Origin: Paenibacillus macerans
Lineage (GTDB): Bacteria; Bacillota; Bacilli; Paenibacillales; Paenibacillaceae
Direction of reading: 5' to 3'
Assembly (NCBI RefSeq): GCF_023715465.1
Contig: NZ_JAMBOE010000011.1
Span: forward strand, 1-64,000
Length of the DNA: 64,000 nucleotides
A program made the position numbers and the translations under genes. Within the stretch, counting starts at the first letter, position 1. Each line of letters starts with the position of its first letter. Below are positions 35,919 to 47,200 of this stretch, in pieces. A model generated the notes under the pieces. It did no database searches. It was not told the DNA's origin and saw only the letters and a program-made list of their open reading frames with translations.

Positions 35919-37079
35919 ATGAAACAGCTGCGTATCGGAATGATAGGTTACAAGTTTATGGGCAAAGCCCACAGCAACGCTTACCGCGCCCTGCCGATGT
36001 TTTTCCCCGGGGTCTTGAAGCCGGAGATGTCCGTGCTGTGCGGGCGGAACGAAGAGGCTGCGCGCGAGGCCGCGGACCGGCTCGGCTGGCCGGAAGTGGC
36101 CACCGACTGGAAGCAAGTTGTGGCCCGGGACGATATCGACCTGATCGACATCAACGCCCCAAGCGACGCCCATAAGGAAATCGCCTTGGCCGCGGCGAAA
36201 GCGGGAAAACACATATTTTGCGAAAAACCGTTAGCGCTTTCACTGCAGGACTCCAGGGAGATGCTGGAGGCGGCGGAAGCGGCCGGCGTCACCCATATGG
36301 TCGGCTTTAACTACCGCTTTTCTCCGGCGGTGAAGCTGGCCAAAAAGCTGGTGGAAAGCGGCCGGCTCGGGCAAATCTATCATTTCCGGGCCTGGTTCCT
36401 GCAGGACTGGATTCTCGATCCGGAATTCCCGCTCGTCTGGCGGCTGCAGAAGGACGTGGCCGGTTCCGGTTCGCACGGCGACCTCGGCGCGCATTTGATC
36501 GATCTGGCACATTACCTGGTTGGCGATATCCTGGAAGTGATCGGCATGAGCGAAACGTTCATCAAGGAGCGCCCGTTGGCGGAAAACATGACCGGACTCA
36601 GCGCCAAAAGCAGCAAAAACGCGCCAAAGGGCCCGGTTACCGTCGACGATGCGACACTGTTTCTGGCCCGGTTTGAAAACGGGGCGCTGGGCAGCTTTGA
36701 GGCGACGCGGTTTGCGGCCGGACACCGCTCGACGAACGCGTTTGAAATCAACGGTAGCCTGGGCAGCGTGAAATTCGACTTCGAGCGGATGAACGAGCTG
36801 GAGGTGTACTTCACTTCGGACGACGAGGACGTTCAGGGCTTCCGGCGCGTGCTTGCCACCGATCCGGCGCACGCGTATGCCGAGGCTTGGTGGCCGCCGG
36901 GGCATACGCTTGGCTTCGAGCATACGTTTACGCACGAAATGCTGGAGCTGACAAGCGCAATTCGCGAAGGCAGACAGCCGGAGCCGAACTTCCGCGACGG
37001 CGTCAAATGCCAGGCGGTGCTGGAAGCAGTGGAACGCTCGATGGATGAACGGCTCTGGGTGGAAATTTCGGAGATGTGA
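35919..37079 (+). CDS. Gfo/Idh/MocA-family oxidoreductase
   Basis: 386 aa. N-terminal NAD(P)-binding Rossmann fold (IGMIGYKFMGKAHSNAYR), the EKPLALS segment with the conserved Lys of the EKP motif, and a C-terminal alpha/beta substrate domain (GSGSHGDLGAHLIDLAHYLVG). Oxidises or reduces a sugar or polyol. First gene of an operon with ThuA and a second oxidoreductase. Good ribosome site GGAGGG. Confidence 0.88.
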   Translation: MKQLRIGMIGYKFMGKAHSNAYRALPMFFPGVLKPEMSVLCGRNEEAAREAADRLGWPEVATDWKQVVARDDIDLIDINAPSDAHKEIALAAAKAGKHIFCEKPLALSLQDSREMLEAAEAAGVTHMVGFNYRFSPAVKLAKKLVESGRLGQIYHFRAWFLQDWILDPEFPLVWRLQKDVAGSGSHGDLGAHLIDLAHYLVGDILEVIGMSETFIKERPLAENMTGLSAKSSKNAPKGPVTVDDATLFLARFENGALGSFEATRFAAGHRSTNAFEINGSLGSVKFDFERMNELEVYFTSDDEDVQGFRRVLATDPAHAYAEAWWPPGHTLGFEHTFTHEMLELTSAIREGRQPEPNFRDGVKCQAVLEAVERSMDERLWVEISEM

Positions 37080-37141
37080 GCGGTTTGAGCGATGTGAGAA
37101 ATTAAAATTCGCAAGATATGGATAAGGAGACGAAAACCGAG

Positions 37142-37882
37142 ATGAAAAAAGCGCTAATCGTTTGGGGCGGCTGGGACGGACACGAACCGGAGCAGGTTGC
37201 AAGCGTTTTTGCCGGCATTTTGCGGGAGCATCAGTTTGACGTGGAGGTATCCGACACGCTGGAGGCCTATGCGGATGCCGAAAAGCTGCTTGGGCTCGAC
37301 CTGATCGTGCCGGTATGGACGATGGGGGAAATCTCCAAGGAGCAGGCCGGCAACGTGTCGGCGGCTGTGCAAAGCGGCACCGGCCTGGCCGGATGCCATG
37401 GCGGCATGTGCGATTCGTTCCGCAACAACGTGGACTGGCAGTTCATGACCGGCGGCCAGTGGGTCGCCCATCCGGGCAACGACGGGGTGCATTACAAGGT
37501 CGAAATCAAGCCCGGATCAAGCCCTTTGACCGAGGGGATCGAGGATTTCTTCGTGGATACGGAGCAGTATTATCTTCATGTTGACCCGGCCGTGGAAGTG
37601 CTGGCCACCACCCGTTTCCCGGTCGTGGATGGACCGCATCGCCTCAACAAATCCGTCGATATGCCGGTCGTTTGGACGAAACGGTGGGGCGTAGGCCGGG
37701 TGTATTATAATTCGCTGGGCCATCACGCCGATGTCACCATGCTTCCTCCGGTGAAGGAGCTGATGACGCGCGGGCTGCTGTGGGCTGCCGAAGGAAAACA
37801 ACGGGCTCTGGAACTTCAAGCCGCCGGAGCTTCGAATGCGGCCGGGTCTGGGGCCTACACCGGGATGGGGGACAGCCAGTAA
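37142..37882 (+). CDS. ThuA-domain protein
   Basis: 246 aa from the ATG at 37142 (AAGGAG 12 bases upstream); an ATG at 37118 has no ribosome site. Class I glutamine amidotransferase-like ThuA fold: ALIVWGGWDGHEPE, GTGLAGCHGGMCD, VVWTKRWGVGRVYYNSLGHH. ThuA proteins act with Gfo/Idh enzymes in disaccharide oxidation or 3-keto-sugar metabolism. The stop overlaps the start of the next gene (TAATG). Confidence 0.85.
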   Translation: MKKALIVWGGWDGHEPEQVASVFAGILREHQFDVEVSDTLEAYADAEKLLGLDLIVPVWTMGEISKEQAGNVSAAVQSGTGLAGCHGGMCDSFRNNVDWQFMTGGQWVAHPGNDGVHYKVEIKPGSSPLTEGIEDFFVDTEQYYLHVDPAVEVLATTRFPVVDGPHRLNKSVDMPVVWTKRWGVGRVYYNSLGHHADVTMLPPVKELMTRGLLWAAEGKQRALELQAAGASNAAGSGAYTGMGDSQ

Positions 37883-38985
37883 TGGAAAAAATCAAGGTTG
37901 GCATCATCGGCTGCGGTAAAATCAGCGGCATATACATGGAAAACTGCCGCAAATTCGCGGAGCTGGAGCTTGCAGCCTGCGCGGATCTGGATCTGTCTCG
38001 GGCGCGGGAACAGGCCGAGCGGTACGGCATTCCCCGGGTTTGCACGGTTGAGGAACTGCTGGGCGATCCGGACATCGCGATCGTCATCAATTTGACGATC
38101 CCGGCCGCCCATGCGGAGGTGTGCTTGAAGGCGCTGGAGGCCGGCAAACATGTTTACGTCGAGAAGCCGCTCGCCGTCAGCCGCGAGGACGGGCAGGCCA
38201 TCCTGGAGGCGGCCCGGCGCCGCGGGCTGCTGGTCGGGAGCGCGCCGGAGACGTTTTTCGGGGCCGGCATTCAGACGGCGCTGAAACTGATCGAAGACGG
38301 CGTGATCGGCCGGCCCGTGTCGGCCACGGCGTTTATGTTGGGCCGCGGCCACGAGCATTGGCATCCGGACCCGGAATTTTATTATGCCAAGGGCGGCGGC
38401 CCCATGTTCGACATGGGCCCCTATTATTTGACGGCATTAATTCAGCTATTGGGTCCGATTCGGCGCATCGCCGGGATCACCGGCAAAGCGCTGGCGGAGC
38501 GTACGATCACGAGCGAGAAGAAACGCGGGCAGCGGGTCCCCGTAGAGCTGCCGACGCATGTCGCCGGAACGCTGGAATTCGCGGAGGGTGCGATCGCCAC
38601 GCTGATCACGAGCTTTGATGTATTCGGCGGCAGCACGCTCCCGCCGATTGAAATCCACGGCACCGAAGGCACGTTGCTGGTGCCGGATCCCAACACGTTC
38701 GGAGGCCCGGTGAAATACCGCAGGCTCGGCGAAACGGAATGGACCGAGGCGCCGCTGCTGCCGGGCTACGCCGAGAACAGCCGCGGTATTGGCCCGGCCG
38801 ATATGGCCGCCGCCCTGCTCCGCGGCCGCCCGCACCGCGCCAGCGGCGAGCTTGCGTACCACGTGCTGGAAGCGATGTGGGGCTTCCACGATTCCTCGGA
38901 CTCGGGCCGCTATTACGAAATGCAAAGCACGTGTACGCCCCCGGCCCCGCTTCCGGCGGACCTGGAGCCGTATCACTTGGACTAA
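37882..38985 (+). CDS. Second Gfo/Idh/MocA-family oxidoreductase
   Basis: 367 aa from the ATG at 37882, which overlaps the ThuA stop and has GGGGGA upstream. The open frame back to 37780 lies inside thuA and is not used. Rossmann start VGIIGCGKISGIYM, VEKPLAVS with the conserved Lys, and GGGPMFDMGPYYLTAL of the substrate domain. Works with the two upstream genes on an unidentified sugar. Confidence 0.88.
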   Translation: MEKIKVGIIGCGKISGIYMENCRKFAELELAACADLDLSRAREQAERYGIPRVCTVEELLGDPDIAIVINLTIPAAHAEVCLKALEAGKHVYVEKPLAVSREDGQAILEAARRRGLLVGSAPETFFGAGIQTALKLIEDGVIGRPVSATAFMLGRGHEHWHPDPEFYYAKGGGPMFDMGPYYLTALIQLLGPIRRIAGITGKALAERTITSEKKRGQRVPVELPTHVAGTLEFAEGAIATLITSFDVFGGSTLPPIEIHGTEGTLLVPDPNTFGGPVKYRRLGETEWTEAPLLPGYAENSRGIGPADMAAALLRGRPHRASGELAYHVLEAMWGFHDSSDSGRYYEMQSTCTPPAPLPADLEPYHLD

Positions 38986-38997
38986 ACAACGCACGCC

Positions 38998-39036
38998 AAA
39001 AAAAGGGTGATCCCATGATCGGGACCACCCTTTTTC
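38998..39036. terminator. Bidirectional intrinsic terminator
   Basis: AAAAAGGGTGATCCC pairs with GGGACCACCCTTTTT between converging genes. Confidence 0.85.
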
Positions 39037-39049
39037 CATTAAATCCAAA

Positions 39050-42000
39050 TCAGATCAGATCCGATTTCTGCAACAGACGCTGCACGATCGCAGCAACTTC
39101 GGCTCTAGTGATATGCGACTTCGGCGCAAGCTCTGTGCCGCTTCTGCCCGTCACGATACCTGCCTCCAGGCACTCCTCGATGCTGTCCTTCGCCCAGCCC
39201 GCCGCAGCCGAGGCATCGCGATAAGCAAGCAGCTTTTCACCCTGGCCGTTAAGGGTGGCTTTCAATTCGGTAATCGCCATCGCTTTATCGATGATCGCCA
39301 TCGCTTGCTCCCGGGTGATTTTTTCGTCCGGGCGGAATGTTCCGTCTTCAAAGCCGTTGATCAATCCATAGGCCGAAGCCGTTTGGACCGCCACGTTGTA
39401 CCAGGCCGATGCCGGCACATCCGGGAACGCTTGGCCCGCATTGACCGGTTCCAGCCCCAGTCCGCGTACCGCGATCGCCGCAAACTCCGCGCGGGTAATA
39501 TCCTGATTCGGATTAAACAAATCGCCGCCGACGCCGTCCACCACCATCCGCGAACCCATGTCGTTCACGGCGTTTTTCGCCCAATGCTGGGCCACGTCGC
39601 TGAATTCAAGCGGATGCCATACGACGGAATAGGTGCTGTTCGTCAAACTGTTGATCTGCGCATAGTACTTGCCGCCTGTAACGACCACTTTGGTCGGTAC
39701 GTGGCGTACGGAACCGTCCGGTTCCACGACGACGCCTGTAGTGATCTTCGACGGATCCACGCCGTCCGGAAGCGCGATCAGGCGCTTTACATATGCGTTA
39801 AACTTGGAAACCTCCACCGTCTTGTCGCCATGAACCGCTTTGACGGTAAAATCAACCGGCGCTACGGTCAGCGTAAACCCGCCGGCTGCCGCAGCATCCT
39901 CCGCGACCTGGGCCATCGCCGCGGTTGACGCTGCGATTTCAACTTGCACCTTAATATCTTTCAGCGCCACCGATCCGCCGACTTGCGCGGAGATGGATTC
40001 CATATCGATTTGATCGGCCGGCAAAGTATAGGTAGCCCGATCCGTTTGGATTTCCAGAACTGCCTGCTTGGCCGCCATATTTTTGACCATTTGGCCGTTC
40101 AATTCCCCGACAACGACATCCGGCGCGTCGCTCACCCGCACCGTGACGACGGCATTTTCACCTTCATTCGCCAGACGTTCTTCCAGTTTATCCGGATCGA
40201 TGGCGATCGTCGTTACGGTTTGATCATTCCGCTTACCGGTCTTGGCCGTACCGGCGCTTTCCGCTTTGCCGTTCACCAGCACATCCACGGAAGTCCCGGA
40301 ATCGGCCGGAGTGGACGGAACCGCTGGAGTTTGCGGCGCAGTTACGACTGACGACGAAGAACCGCTGCTGTTTTTGGAGCTGTTGTTACTGCTGCCGCTG
40401 TCACTGCCGCCGCCGCTGCTAGGCTGAGTTGGGGTAACGGCATTCGACGAAGCCGACGAACCGCTGTTGCCGACACCGTTGATCGCTTTCACCGTAAACG
40501 TGTAGTTCGTCCCGTTTGTCAAACCGGTGATCGTGAGCGGGCTGGCGGTCCCGGTTACCGTAATATTTCCCGGCATAGCCGTCACTTCATAACCCGTGAT
40601 CGGACTTCCGCCTTGCTCGGCCGGCGGCGTGAACGAGATGACGGCTTGCCCGTTTCCGGCTACGGCCTTCACATCCGTCGGCGCTCCCGGTACGGATATC
40701 GGCGTCGCGCTGACCGGCAAGGACGCTGCGCTTTCCTGGCCGAAGCTCGTCGCTTTTATGGTAAAGTAATAGGTCGTTCCGTTGGTTAACCCCGTTACCG
40801 TATAGTCATAAACCGCGCCTGTCACGCTCGCCACCTCGCGATCGATCACGTCGGGAGTTTCGCTTTGGAACACCTTGTATCCGTCCGCGCCTTCTACCCC
40901 GCGCCAACTCAGCGACACTTGGCGATCGCCGGCTGCCGGCTGAAGCAGCAGCGGAGCGCCTGGTGCAGGAGGCGCCGGAGTGACGCTGCCGGAAGGCGCC
41001 GAAGCTGCCGAATCGCCGGCGCGATTGGTGGCGATCACCGTGAAGGTATACTCCACTCCGTTTTCCAGGCCCGTGATCGTGAGCGGGCTTCCGCTTCCTG
41101 TCACGGTCTTCCCGCCGGGACTGGCGATTACCGTGTATTCCGTGATTGGGCTGCCCCCACTATCCGCCGGGGCCGTAAAGTTGATCGTCGCTTCCCCGTC
41201 GCCAGGAATGGCCGTCACATTGGTTGGTGCGTCCGGGACGCCGGCGACGTTAATCGTTGCTGTCGCCGTATAACCTCCATCCGCCGTGGTTACGGTAATT
41301 ACGGCATTTCCGTGCCCTACCGGAGTTACCACCCCGTTGGGGTCGACCGTGGCCACCGATGCGTCGCTGGAGCTCCAGGTTACGTTCGTGTTCGCCGCAT
41401 TCCCGGGTTCCACCGTGGCATGCAGCGCCTCGCCGGCTCCATCCTCGGTCAAGTCCAGATGATCCTTATCGAGGGTAACGCCCGTAACGACCGTCGCACC
41501 CGTATCGTTAACGATCACGTTAAACGAATACGAATTGCTCGCCGAGCCGTCATCCAGTGTTACCGTAATCGTAGCGGTCCCGTAAGCATTCGCCTTCGGG
41601 GTAATCGTGAGCGTCCGGTCTTCGCCGCTTCCCGTGATGACCAGATTGGCGCTTGGAATCAGCGCCTCATTAGAAGAAACGGCAGTCGCGATGACGTCAT
41701 CCCCGTCGTCCGGATCAATCGCATCGAACGAACGCGTCGCCGACGTGTTTTTGTTCATCGTCGTTACGCCCATAAATCCATCGTTTTGGGTCCAGGCCGC
41801 ATTGGTAATATTCCCGTTTCTGCCGGAAGGCGTGCTGATGGCAACCGTTCCGTCGCCATTGTCGTTCAGTTTGTAGTTGGCGACAAGCCCTGGCTCCGAT
41901 CCCGTAAGATCGGCTTTCATCTCATCGATGATTTCCTGCTGGCTTTTCGCTTTGCTCCAAAATCTCACGTCTTTCATGCCGCCGGTATAATAGCCGTCCA

Positions 42001-42991
42001 CATTCCATGAGCTCTTGCCGAGCCAGTTGTTTGCGCGGCTGACATTGTAGGCCGCTGCGCTTAAATCAACCGTACTTTGGGCTTTGAGTACGCCATCCCA
42101 ATAAATATATCCTTTCTTTTGGCTTGCGTCGTACACGAACGCCGTATGAACCCAGCGGTTCAGCGGGAACGTCTCCGTGGTAGTAAAATTGTTGTAGCCA
42201 TTCGCCGGCCCGGAGGTCGTATAGGCGGTAAAATTCATTTTTCCTTGGTCAAAACCGACAAACACATTGTAATTGCTTACGCCGTTGGACGACTCAAAGA
42301 AACGCATCCAGGTTTTAAACCCGTCAACTTTCAGAAATCCTTCCACGGTAAAGGAATTCCCGTAAATTCCGGGATCGGGTATGGAGACATAATCGCCATT
42401 GCCGTCAAATCCTAGATAATAGCCGCCGCTGCCGGGCTCGGTTAAACGGGGGGCGTCGTTTTCCGGCATCACCGTAATTTGCGCATTCCCCGCCTGCGCG
42501 CTGAAAACGCCCGATCCCGAAGCGGTATCCGCCAAACTATGGGCGGCATAACCTCCCGCCGACATATCCCACAACTGATAGGTTATCGTCGAGGTCCCGT
42601 TCCAGTCGCGGGCGGGTACGAAACGGATCTGGTCCGTACTGGAGAGCAAATAGGCGCGGTCTGCATCGGGAAGAATGGCATACCACTGATTGGCGCCCGC
42701 ATCCCAAAACTCCCAGGTTCCGATTTGAGCATCGTCGACGCTGACAACGGCAATACCCGTATTGTCGGGATCCGCCACTTTGCCGTTCAACAGATCCCGG
42801 ACATACGTCCCGGCACTGCTGTAATTATCCTCCGCAATCGGCACCATCACGGAGAGTGTGTCACCGCTGTCGTTCCACGATATGGATGATGATGCCTGCG
42901 CCATGGCCAACTGGACCGGAGCAGCGCCGGTTACGGCCAGGCCGGCCGACAGCGTTGTACTTAAGGCTATTTTGATAATCGATTGCTTCAT
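39050..42991 (-). CDS. SLH-domain surface protein with LamG, Ig-like and Fn3 domains
   Basis: 1313 aa. Signal peptide 1-~31 (QLAMAQA). Then a region of beta repeats, a LamG-like lectin fold (~185-375: YYLGFDGNGDYVSIP, GYIYWDG), a cadherin/Ig-like stretch, a Big_2-like domain (~505-585: TVDPNGVVTPVGHGNAVITVTT), three fibronectin type III domains (~587-860), a Ser/Asn-rich linker, a ~200-residue unknown region, and three SLH repeats (~1130-1313: FSDVAQHWAKNAVNDM, FPDVPASAWYNVAV, YRDASAAAGWAKDSI). It is held on the wall by the SLH domains and exposes sugar- or protein-binding modules. The adjacent two-component genes probably control it. Confidence 0.9.
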   Translation of the reverse strand: MKQSIIKIALSTTLSAGLAVTGAAPVQLAMAQASSSISWNDSGDTLSVMVPIAEDNYSSAGTYVRDLLNGKVADPDNTGIAVVSVDDAQIGTWEFWDAGANQWYAILPDADRAYLLSSTDQIRFVPARDWNGTSTITYQLWDMSAGGYAAHSLADTASGSGVFSAQAGNAQITVMPENDAPRLTEPGSGGYYLGFDGNGDYVSIPDPGIYGNSFTVEGFLKVDGFKTWMRFFESSNGVSNYNVFVGFDQGKMNFTAYTTSGPANGYNNFTTTETFPLNRWVHTAFVYDASQKKGYIYWDGVLKAQSTVDLSAAAYNVSRANNWLGKSSWNVDGYYTGGMKDVRFWSKAKSQQEIIDEMKADLTGSEPGLVANYKLNDNGDGTVAISTPSGRNGNITNAAWTQNDGFMGVTTMNKNTSATRSFDAIDPDDGDDVIATAVSSNEALIPSANLVITGSGEDRTLTITPKANAYGTATITVTLDDGSASNSYSFNVIVNDTGATVVTGVTLDKDHLDLTEDGAGEALHATVEPGNAANTNVTWSSSDASVATVDPNGVVTPVGHGNAVITVTTADGGYTATATINVAGVPDAPTNVTAIPGDGEATINFTAPADSGGSPITEYTVIASPGGKTVTGSGSPLTITGLENGVEYTFTVIATNRAGDSAASAPSGSVTPAPPAPGAPLLLQPAAGDRQVSLSWRGVEGADGYKVFQSETPDVIDREVASVTGAVYDYTVTGLTNGTTYYFTIKATSFGQESAASLPVSATPISVPGAPTDVKAVAGNGQAVISFTPPAEQGGSPITGYEVTAMPGNITVTGTASPLTITGLTNGTNYTFTVKAINGVGNSGSSASSNAVTPTQPSSGGGSDSGSSNNSSKNSSGSSSSVVTAPQTPAVPSTPADSGTSVDVLVNGKAESAGTAKTGKRNDQTVTTIAIDPDKLEERLANEGENAVVTVRVSDAPDVVVGELNGQMVKNMAAKQAVLEIQTDRATYTLPADQIDMESISAQVGGSVALKDIKVQVEIAASTAAMAQVAEDAAAAGGFTLTVAPVDFTVKAVHGDKTVEVSKFNAYVKRLIALPDGVDPSKITTGVVVEPDGSVRHVPTKVVVTGGKYYAQINSLTNSTYSVVWHPLEFSDVAQHWAKNAVNDMGSRMVVDGVGGDLFNPNQDITRAEFAAIAVRGLGLEPVNAGQAFPDVPASAWYNVAVQTASAYGLINGFEDGTFRPDEKITREQAMAIIDKAMAITELKATLNGQGEKLLAYRDASAAAGWAKDSIEECLEAGIVTGRSGTELAPKSHITRAEVAAIVQRLLQKSDLI

Positions 42992-43074
42992 GCTGTTCTT
43001 CCCTTCTCCTTATCGATACTCAAATTTCGACAGTATTTGCTTAAATTTTATAATATTCGAGTAAACCAAAAATA

Positions 43075-43113
43075 AACAAAGCTCCGAAAGTCTGCCGCTT
43101 CCGAAGCTTCGCT
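43075..43113 (-). terminator. Probable intrinsic terminator of the regulator gene
   Basis: AAGCTTCGGAAG pairs with CTTTCGGAGCTT with wobbles, followed by TTTGTTTATTTTT on the minus strand. Confidence 0.6.
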
Positions 43114-43123
43114 GCATAAGCGT

Positions 43124-44227
43124 TTATGATTTTAACGTAGTGATCACCGCACGGATTTGCTCATTGGGCAACACTCCAAGCTCCTGCCGCAGCAGTTCCT
43201 CAAGCTTCCGGTATTGCCTAAGCGCCTCATTCTTCCTGCCCAGCCGAATATAGATGCGAATCGCATCCAGAGCGATGTCCTCCCTTAAAGCATCGAGTTC
43301 CATAATGACGCAAAAGTAATGCAGCGCCTGCATAAAATCTTCCTGCCCCAAGTGCTGCCTTGCGACATGCTCCAGCATCCGGATGTAATCCTGTTCAAGC
43401 CGCCGCGCGATATCGGCCGCCCACTCATAAGTTTTTCCTTTGAGCAACGGTCCGGCATACAAAGCCTCCGCCCGCTTAATCATGGACGAACTACTTTCCG
43501 GCGCCTGCCTCATGTCCGTCAGCAACCGTTCAAATTCGTACAAATCGCAAAAAAGGCCGCCCGCTTCAATGCGAATTTCGTTTTTGCCGGAAATGATCCT
43601 GCTCCCCGTTTTGGACTCGTCAATCGCCTTGCGGATATAATAAAGCGTCGAATTTAAGTTCTTCCATGCGTTTTCTGGAGCAAGGCCGCTCCATAACGTA
43701 TCGATGATTTCTTCGCGGCTGACGGTACGCCGGCAAATCAGGTAAGCAAATAGTTCTATGGTTTTCGGGCTCCGCAGCTTAAGCGGTTCCCGCAAGAGGC
43801 CGCTACGGTAAATTTGGAATCCGTTGAACAGCCTAATATCGAGCTCGGGTACCGGCGGCTTTAATCCGCCTCTTCCGCCGACTTTATCCAATGTTTTGGC
43901 CACCCGCTGCACGGTGACCGGCTTGAGCAAATAATCCAGCGCGCTCAGTTCAAAGGCTTGTACCGCATACGAGTCGTAACCGGTGACAAAGACGATGTAA
44001 ATCGCTTCATCCAGCTCCTGCAGACGGCTGGAAAGCTTCATTCCATCAATTTCCGGCATGGAAATATCGAGAAAAGCTACGTCTATCGGATGCGATTTGA
44101 CATACTCATAAGCTTCATACGGGTTTTGAAACGTCCGGCAGCTCTCCACTCGTCCGCTCTCCGCCAAAATTCTCGATAGCCGTTTTAACGACAGTTCTTC
44201 ATCGTCCACGATCATCGTCCGCAGCAT
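43124..44227 (-). CDS. Response regulator with SARP-type (wHTH-BTAD) output
   Basis: 367 aa. Intact receiver: acidic pair DD8-9, phospho-acceptor Asp54 (FLDISMPEIDG) and LLKPV lysine. The output part has an OmpR-like winged helix (~125-215: RLFNGFQIYR, SPKTIELFAYLICRRTVSREEIIDTLW) and a bacterial transcriptional activator domain of helical repeats (~225-367). Such REC-SARP regulators pair with 7TMR-DISM kinases in Bacilli. It overlaps the kinase gene by 29 bases and lies next to the SLH gene, its probable target. Confidence 0.87.
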   Translation of the reverse strand: MLRTMIVDDEELSLKRLSRILAESGRVESCRTFQNPYEAYEYVKSHPIDVAFLDISMPEIDGMKLSSRLQELDEAIYIVFVTGYDSYAVQAFELSALDYLLKPVTVQRVAKTLDKVGGRGGLKPPVPELDIRLFNGFQIYRSGLLREPLKLRSPKTIELFAYLICRRTVSREEIIDTLWSGLAPENAWKNLNSTLYYIRKAIDESKTGSRIISGKNEIRIEAGGLFCDLYEFERLLTDMRQAPESSSSMIKRAEALYAGPLLKGKTYEWAADIARRLEQDYIRMLEHVARQHLGQEDFMQALHYFCVIMELDALREDIALDAIRIYIRLGRKNEALRQYRKLEELLRQELGVLPNEQIRAVITTLKS

Positions 44228-47200
44228 GCCTTTTCCTCCCGTCCGTTACTGTGGTTTGTCCAGGAATATCGAAGGAAACCTTGGTGCCGATTCCTTCGGC
44301 GCTTTCAATAGAGATCCCTCTCCCGTAAAGCAGCTTGAGGCGTTGACTGATATTCCACAATCCGACGCCTTTTTGATACCTATCCTTGCTCAGCACATCC
44401 TTCAGCTTCCGTTCGCTCATCCCGCGTCCATCATCCTCCACGGAAAAATGGATCCCGGACTCGCTTGTTTTCTTGACGCTGATTTTCACCTTTCCGCCCT
44501 GCAAATGGGACATCAAGCCATGCCGAATGGCATTTTCCACCAGAGGTTGTAAAATCAGCGGCGGAATTTGAAGCGACGGCTCGGCATCCACCTCATATTC
44601 GACCTCCAGCCGCTCGCCGAATCGCGCTTTCTCGATATGAACGTAAGCGGCCAGCAGCTCCAGTTCATTCCCCAAAGTCGACAGCGAAACCAATTGCTTG
44701 AAGTCAAAGCTGCCCCTTAAATAGCGGGAGAGTTCCAACGTCAGTTCCTCCGCCTGCCCGGGAGCTTGAACGCATAACTCGGCAATCGAGTTGAGCGCAT
44801 TGTAGAGAAAATGCGGATTGATCTGCGAACGCAAAAAGGCGATTTCCGCATCTTTGGCGTTCTTTACGGAAGCCTTCAATTCGGTCAAACTGCGCACGCG
44901 CGCCAGCAGTTCTTCGGATTCAAACGGCATGCCGACAAAATCGTTGGCCCCGTTTTCCACCGATAACTTCATATCCTTCACCCGGTTTCTCGGCGTCAGC
45001 ATCAACACGGGAAGCTCAAACGGGGAAAACCGCTCCCTGATACGGATCAGCACTTCATAGCCGCTCATATCCGGCAGCGTGATGTTCAATATGACCAAGG
45101 AAAAAGACTTCGCTGCGGCGATTTCTTCCAGCGCTTGCCACCCGCGGTTGACGAACACTGCCGAGTAGCCTTCCAGTTTCAGCAAGTTGGACATGGCTTG
45201 CAGGTTGGCCAAATCATTTTCTACGACCAGGATCGTTTCATCGCTTGTCCCCGGAACGTAAGTGGGGTATTCCGCAGAAGCTGCCGCCTCCCCGCGCCCC
45301 TTGCCCGGATCGTTCGTCAGGCCCTTCGGGAGGCCGAAGGCACCCCCATTCGCCAGGCTTGCCTTCATCGTCTTATCCGTATATTCCGAAAACGAATCCG
45401 CAAGCGGCAGAGTAAAATCGAAGGCCATCCCTTCCCCCGGGACGGAGCGGACGCTGATCGTTCCGCCATGGAGCTCCACCAGCTTTTTGGTGATGCTTAA
45501 TCCGAGAACGGTGCCGCCATACGGATTTTCCGCGGAATCCTCCCGTTCTTCCAAGCTTTGAAACAGACGATCGATCATATCCTCTGCCATGCCCGCGCCG
45601 CTGCTCCTTACCGTGATCCTGATTTGATTCCTGAGGATTTCCCCGTTAACTTCAACAATTCCCCGCTCGGAAGCTTTGATCGCATAACCAAGCAAATTGT
45701 GCAAAATCTGAATCAGCCGGTTGCTGTCCGCGTAAACGGCCGGCCATTTGTCTGGCACCTTGTTAACCAGCCGGATCTGCCTTCCGCTAAGCAAAAACAT
45801 GTGCACCCGGATCACCGAGTCGACCGCGTCCTTAAGGTGGATGCGGGTTTTAAAAAGTTTGATGTCGCCATGTTTTATTTTCGAGTAGTCCAGCAGCTCG
45901 TTAACGATAAACGTCAGCCTCCGGCCGCTGCTGATGACGACGTTCAAATTGAGCGCCTGGCTGTCGGAAACGGGTCCCTCCGCTCCCTTCAGCAGCGAAT
46001 CCGCGATCGTCACGATGTTGTTTAACGGCGCGGTCAACCGCTGCGAGGTGTCGGACAGAAAATCGTCCTTGATTTCGTCGAGCCGGATCAAATCGTTTTT
46101 CATTTCATTGACCGTGTGATACGCTTCAAAGAACTTTTGCACAACCAGGAAAACCATAATGACGTTGAAAATAAGGATATACAGCTGCTCCAACCAAAGG
46201 CTCTCTTTCAAGGAAAGGGCAAATAAAATCGTATCCAAGGAATATAAATTGATCGTGAGAATCGCCATAAACAGCAACAACGAATTAAATCGCTCGCTTC
46301 GCTTGCTCTTAATGAAAATCACAGCGAATTCCCACAGCAGCCAAATAAGCAAAAATTCATATACCACCATCACGTAGGGCTGCAGCGGGGTATAACCCCC
46401 GATCGGCAAAATTGCGATCAGAACGAGATCATAAGCCAAAAGCGCGATAACGGCCTGAATCAGTTTGAAAGAAGTTAGGCTTTTTTGCGTTTTATAAAAG
46501 AAGCAGGCCAGCAATATAAAACAGGTGATCGCGCTCATATCCTTGATTTTGTAGATCGTCTCAAACGAAACCCCCGGCAGGAACAGCAAAAGCGGGCGTT
46601 CTCCGATCAAACCATGATAAACCACGAACAACAGACAAATGGCTGCGGACCAAAGCACCAAATTGTCTTTCCTGCGGTATAACGCGGCTGCAACATAGCA
46701 GATGAAATAGATGAGAGCGAGGATGCCTAACGCCGCCAGTGTACTGAATTCAAGGGCCAGCGCCTTCTTCTGGTGCTGAACCATGGCAGCTTGCTCGCCA
46801 AAATAAAGCGAAACGGGAATCCCGGCATTCACATAATCGTAATTGGCGACCTGGACGATGATTTCAACATCCCCCGGCCCGGCAGCAATATACCCCATTT
46901 GCGGAATATTCCCCGCTTTATACGTTTCCGGCTGCCCGGACGGCTTGCCATCGTCAAACAGTTTTTGTACGTTGACGTAAACCGTACTGGAAAAGCGGAT
47001 ATTCGTTTTTTTAAGCGCAAAGATGCCGCCATGGGGCAAATTTTTCAGAACGGCCCGGTAGGTTGCGAATCCGTAAGCCGGCAGCGTTACACCGTTCACC
47101 CGTTTGCCGTTCCACGTCGAAGGAACCTCCATGAGGGCGTCGTAAACCGGTTTGTCCTTCCCCACAGGAACGAAATCGTCCGGCGAGAGCAGCTTGTGCC

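Noticed and set aside
36240..37202. 320-aa minus-strand open frame
   Set aside because: Lies antisense to the Gfo/Idh gene with clear Rossmann motifs; its composition is typical of a shadow frame.
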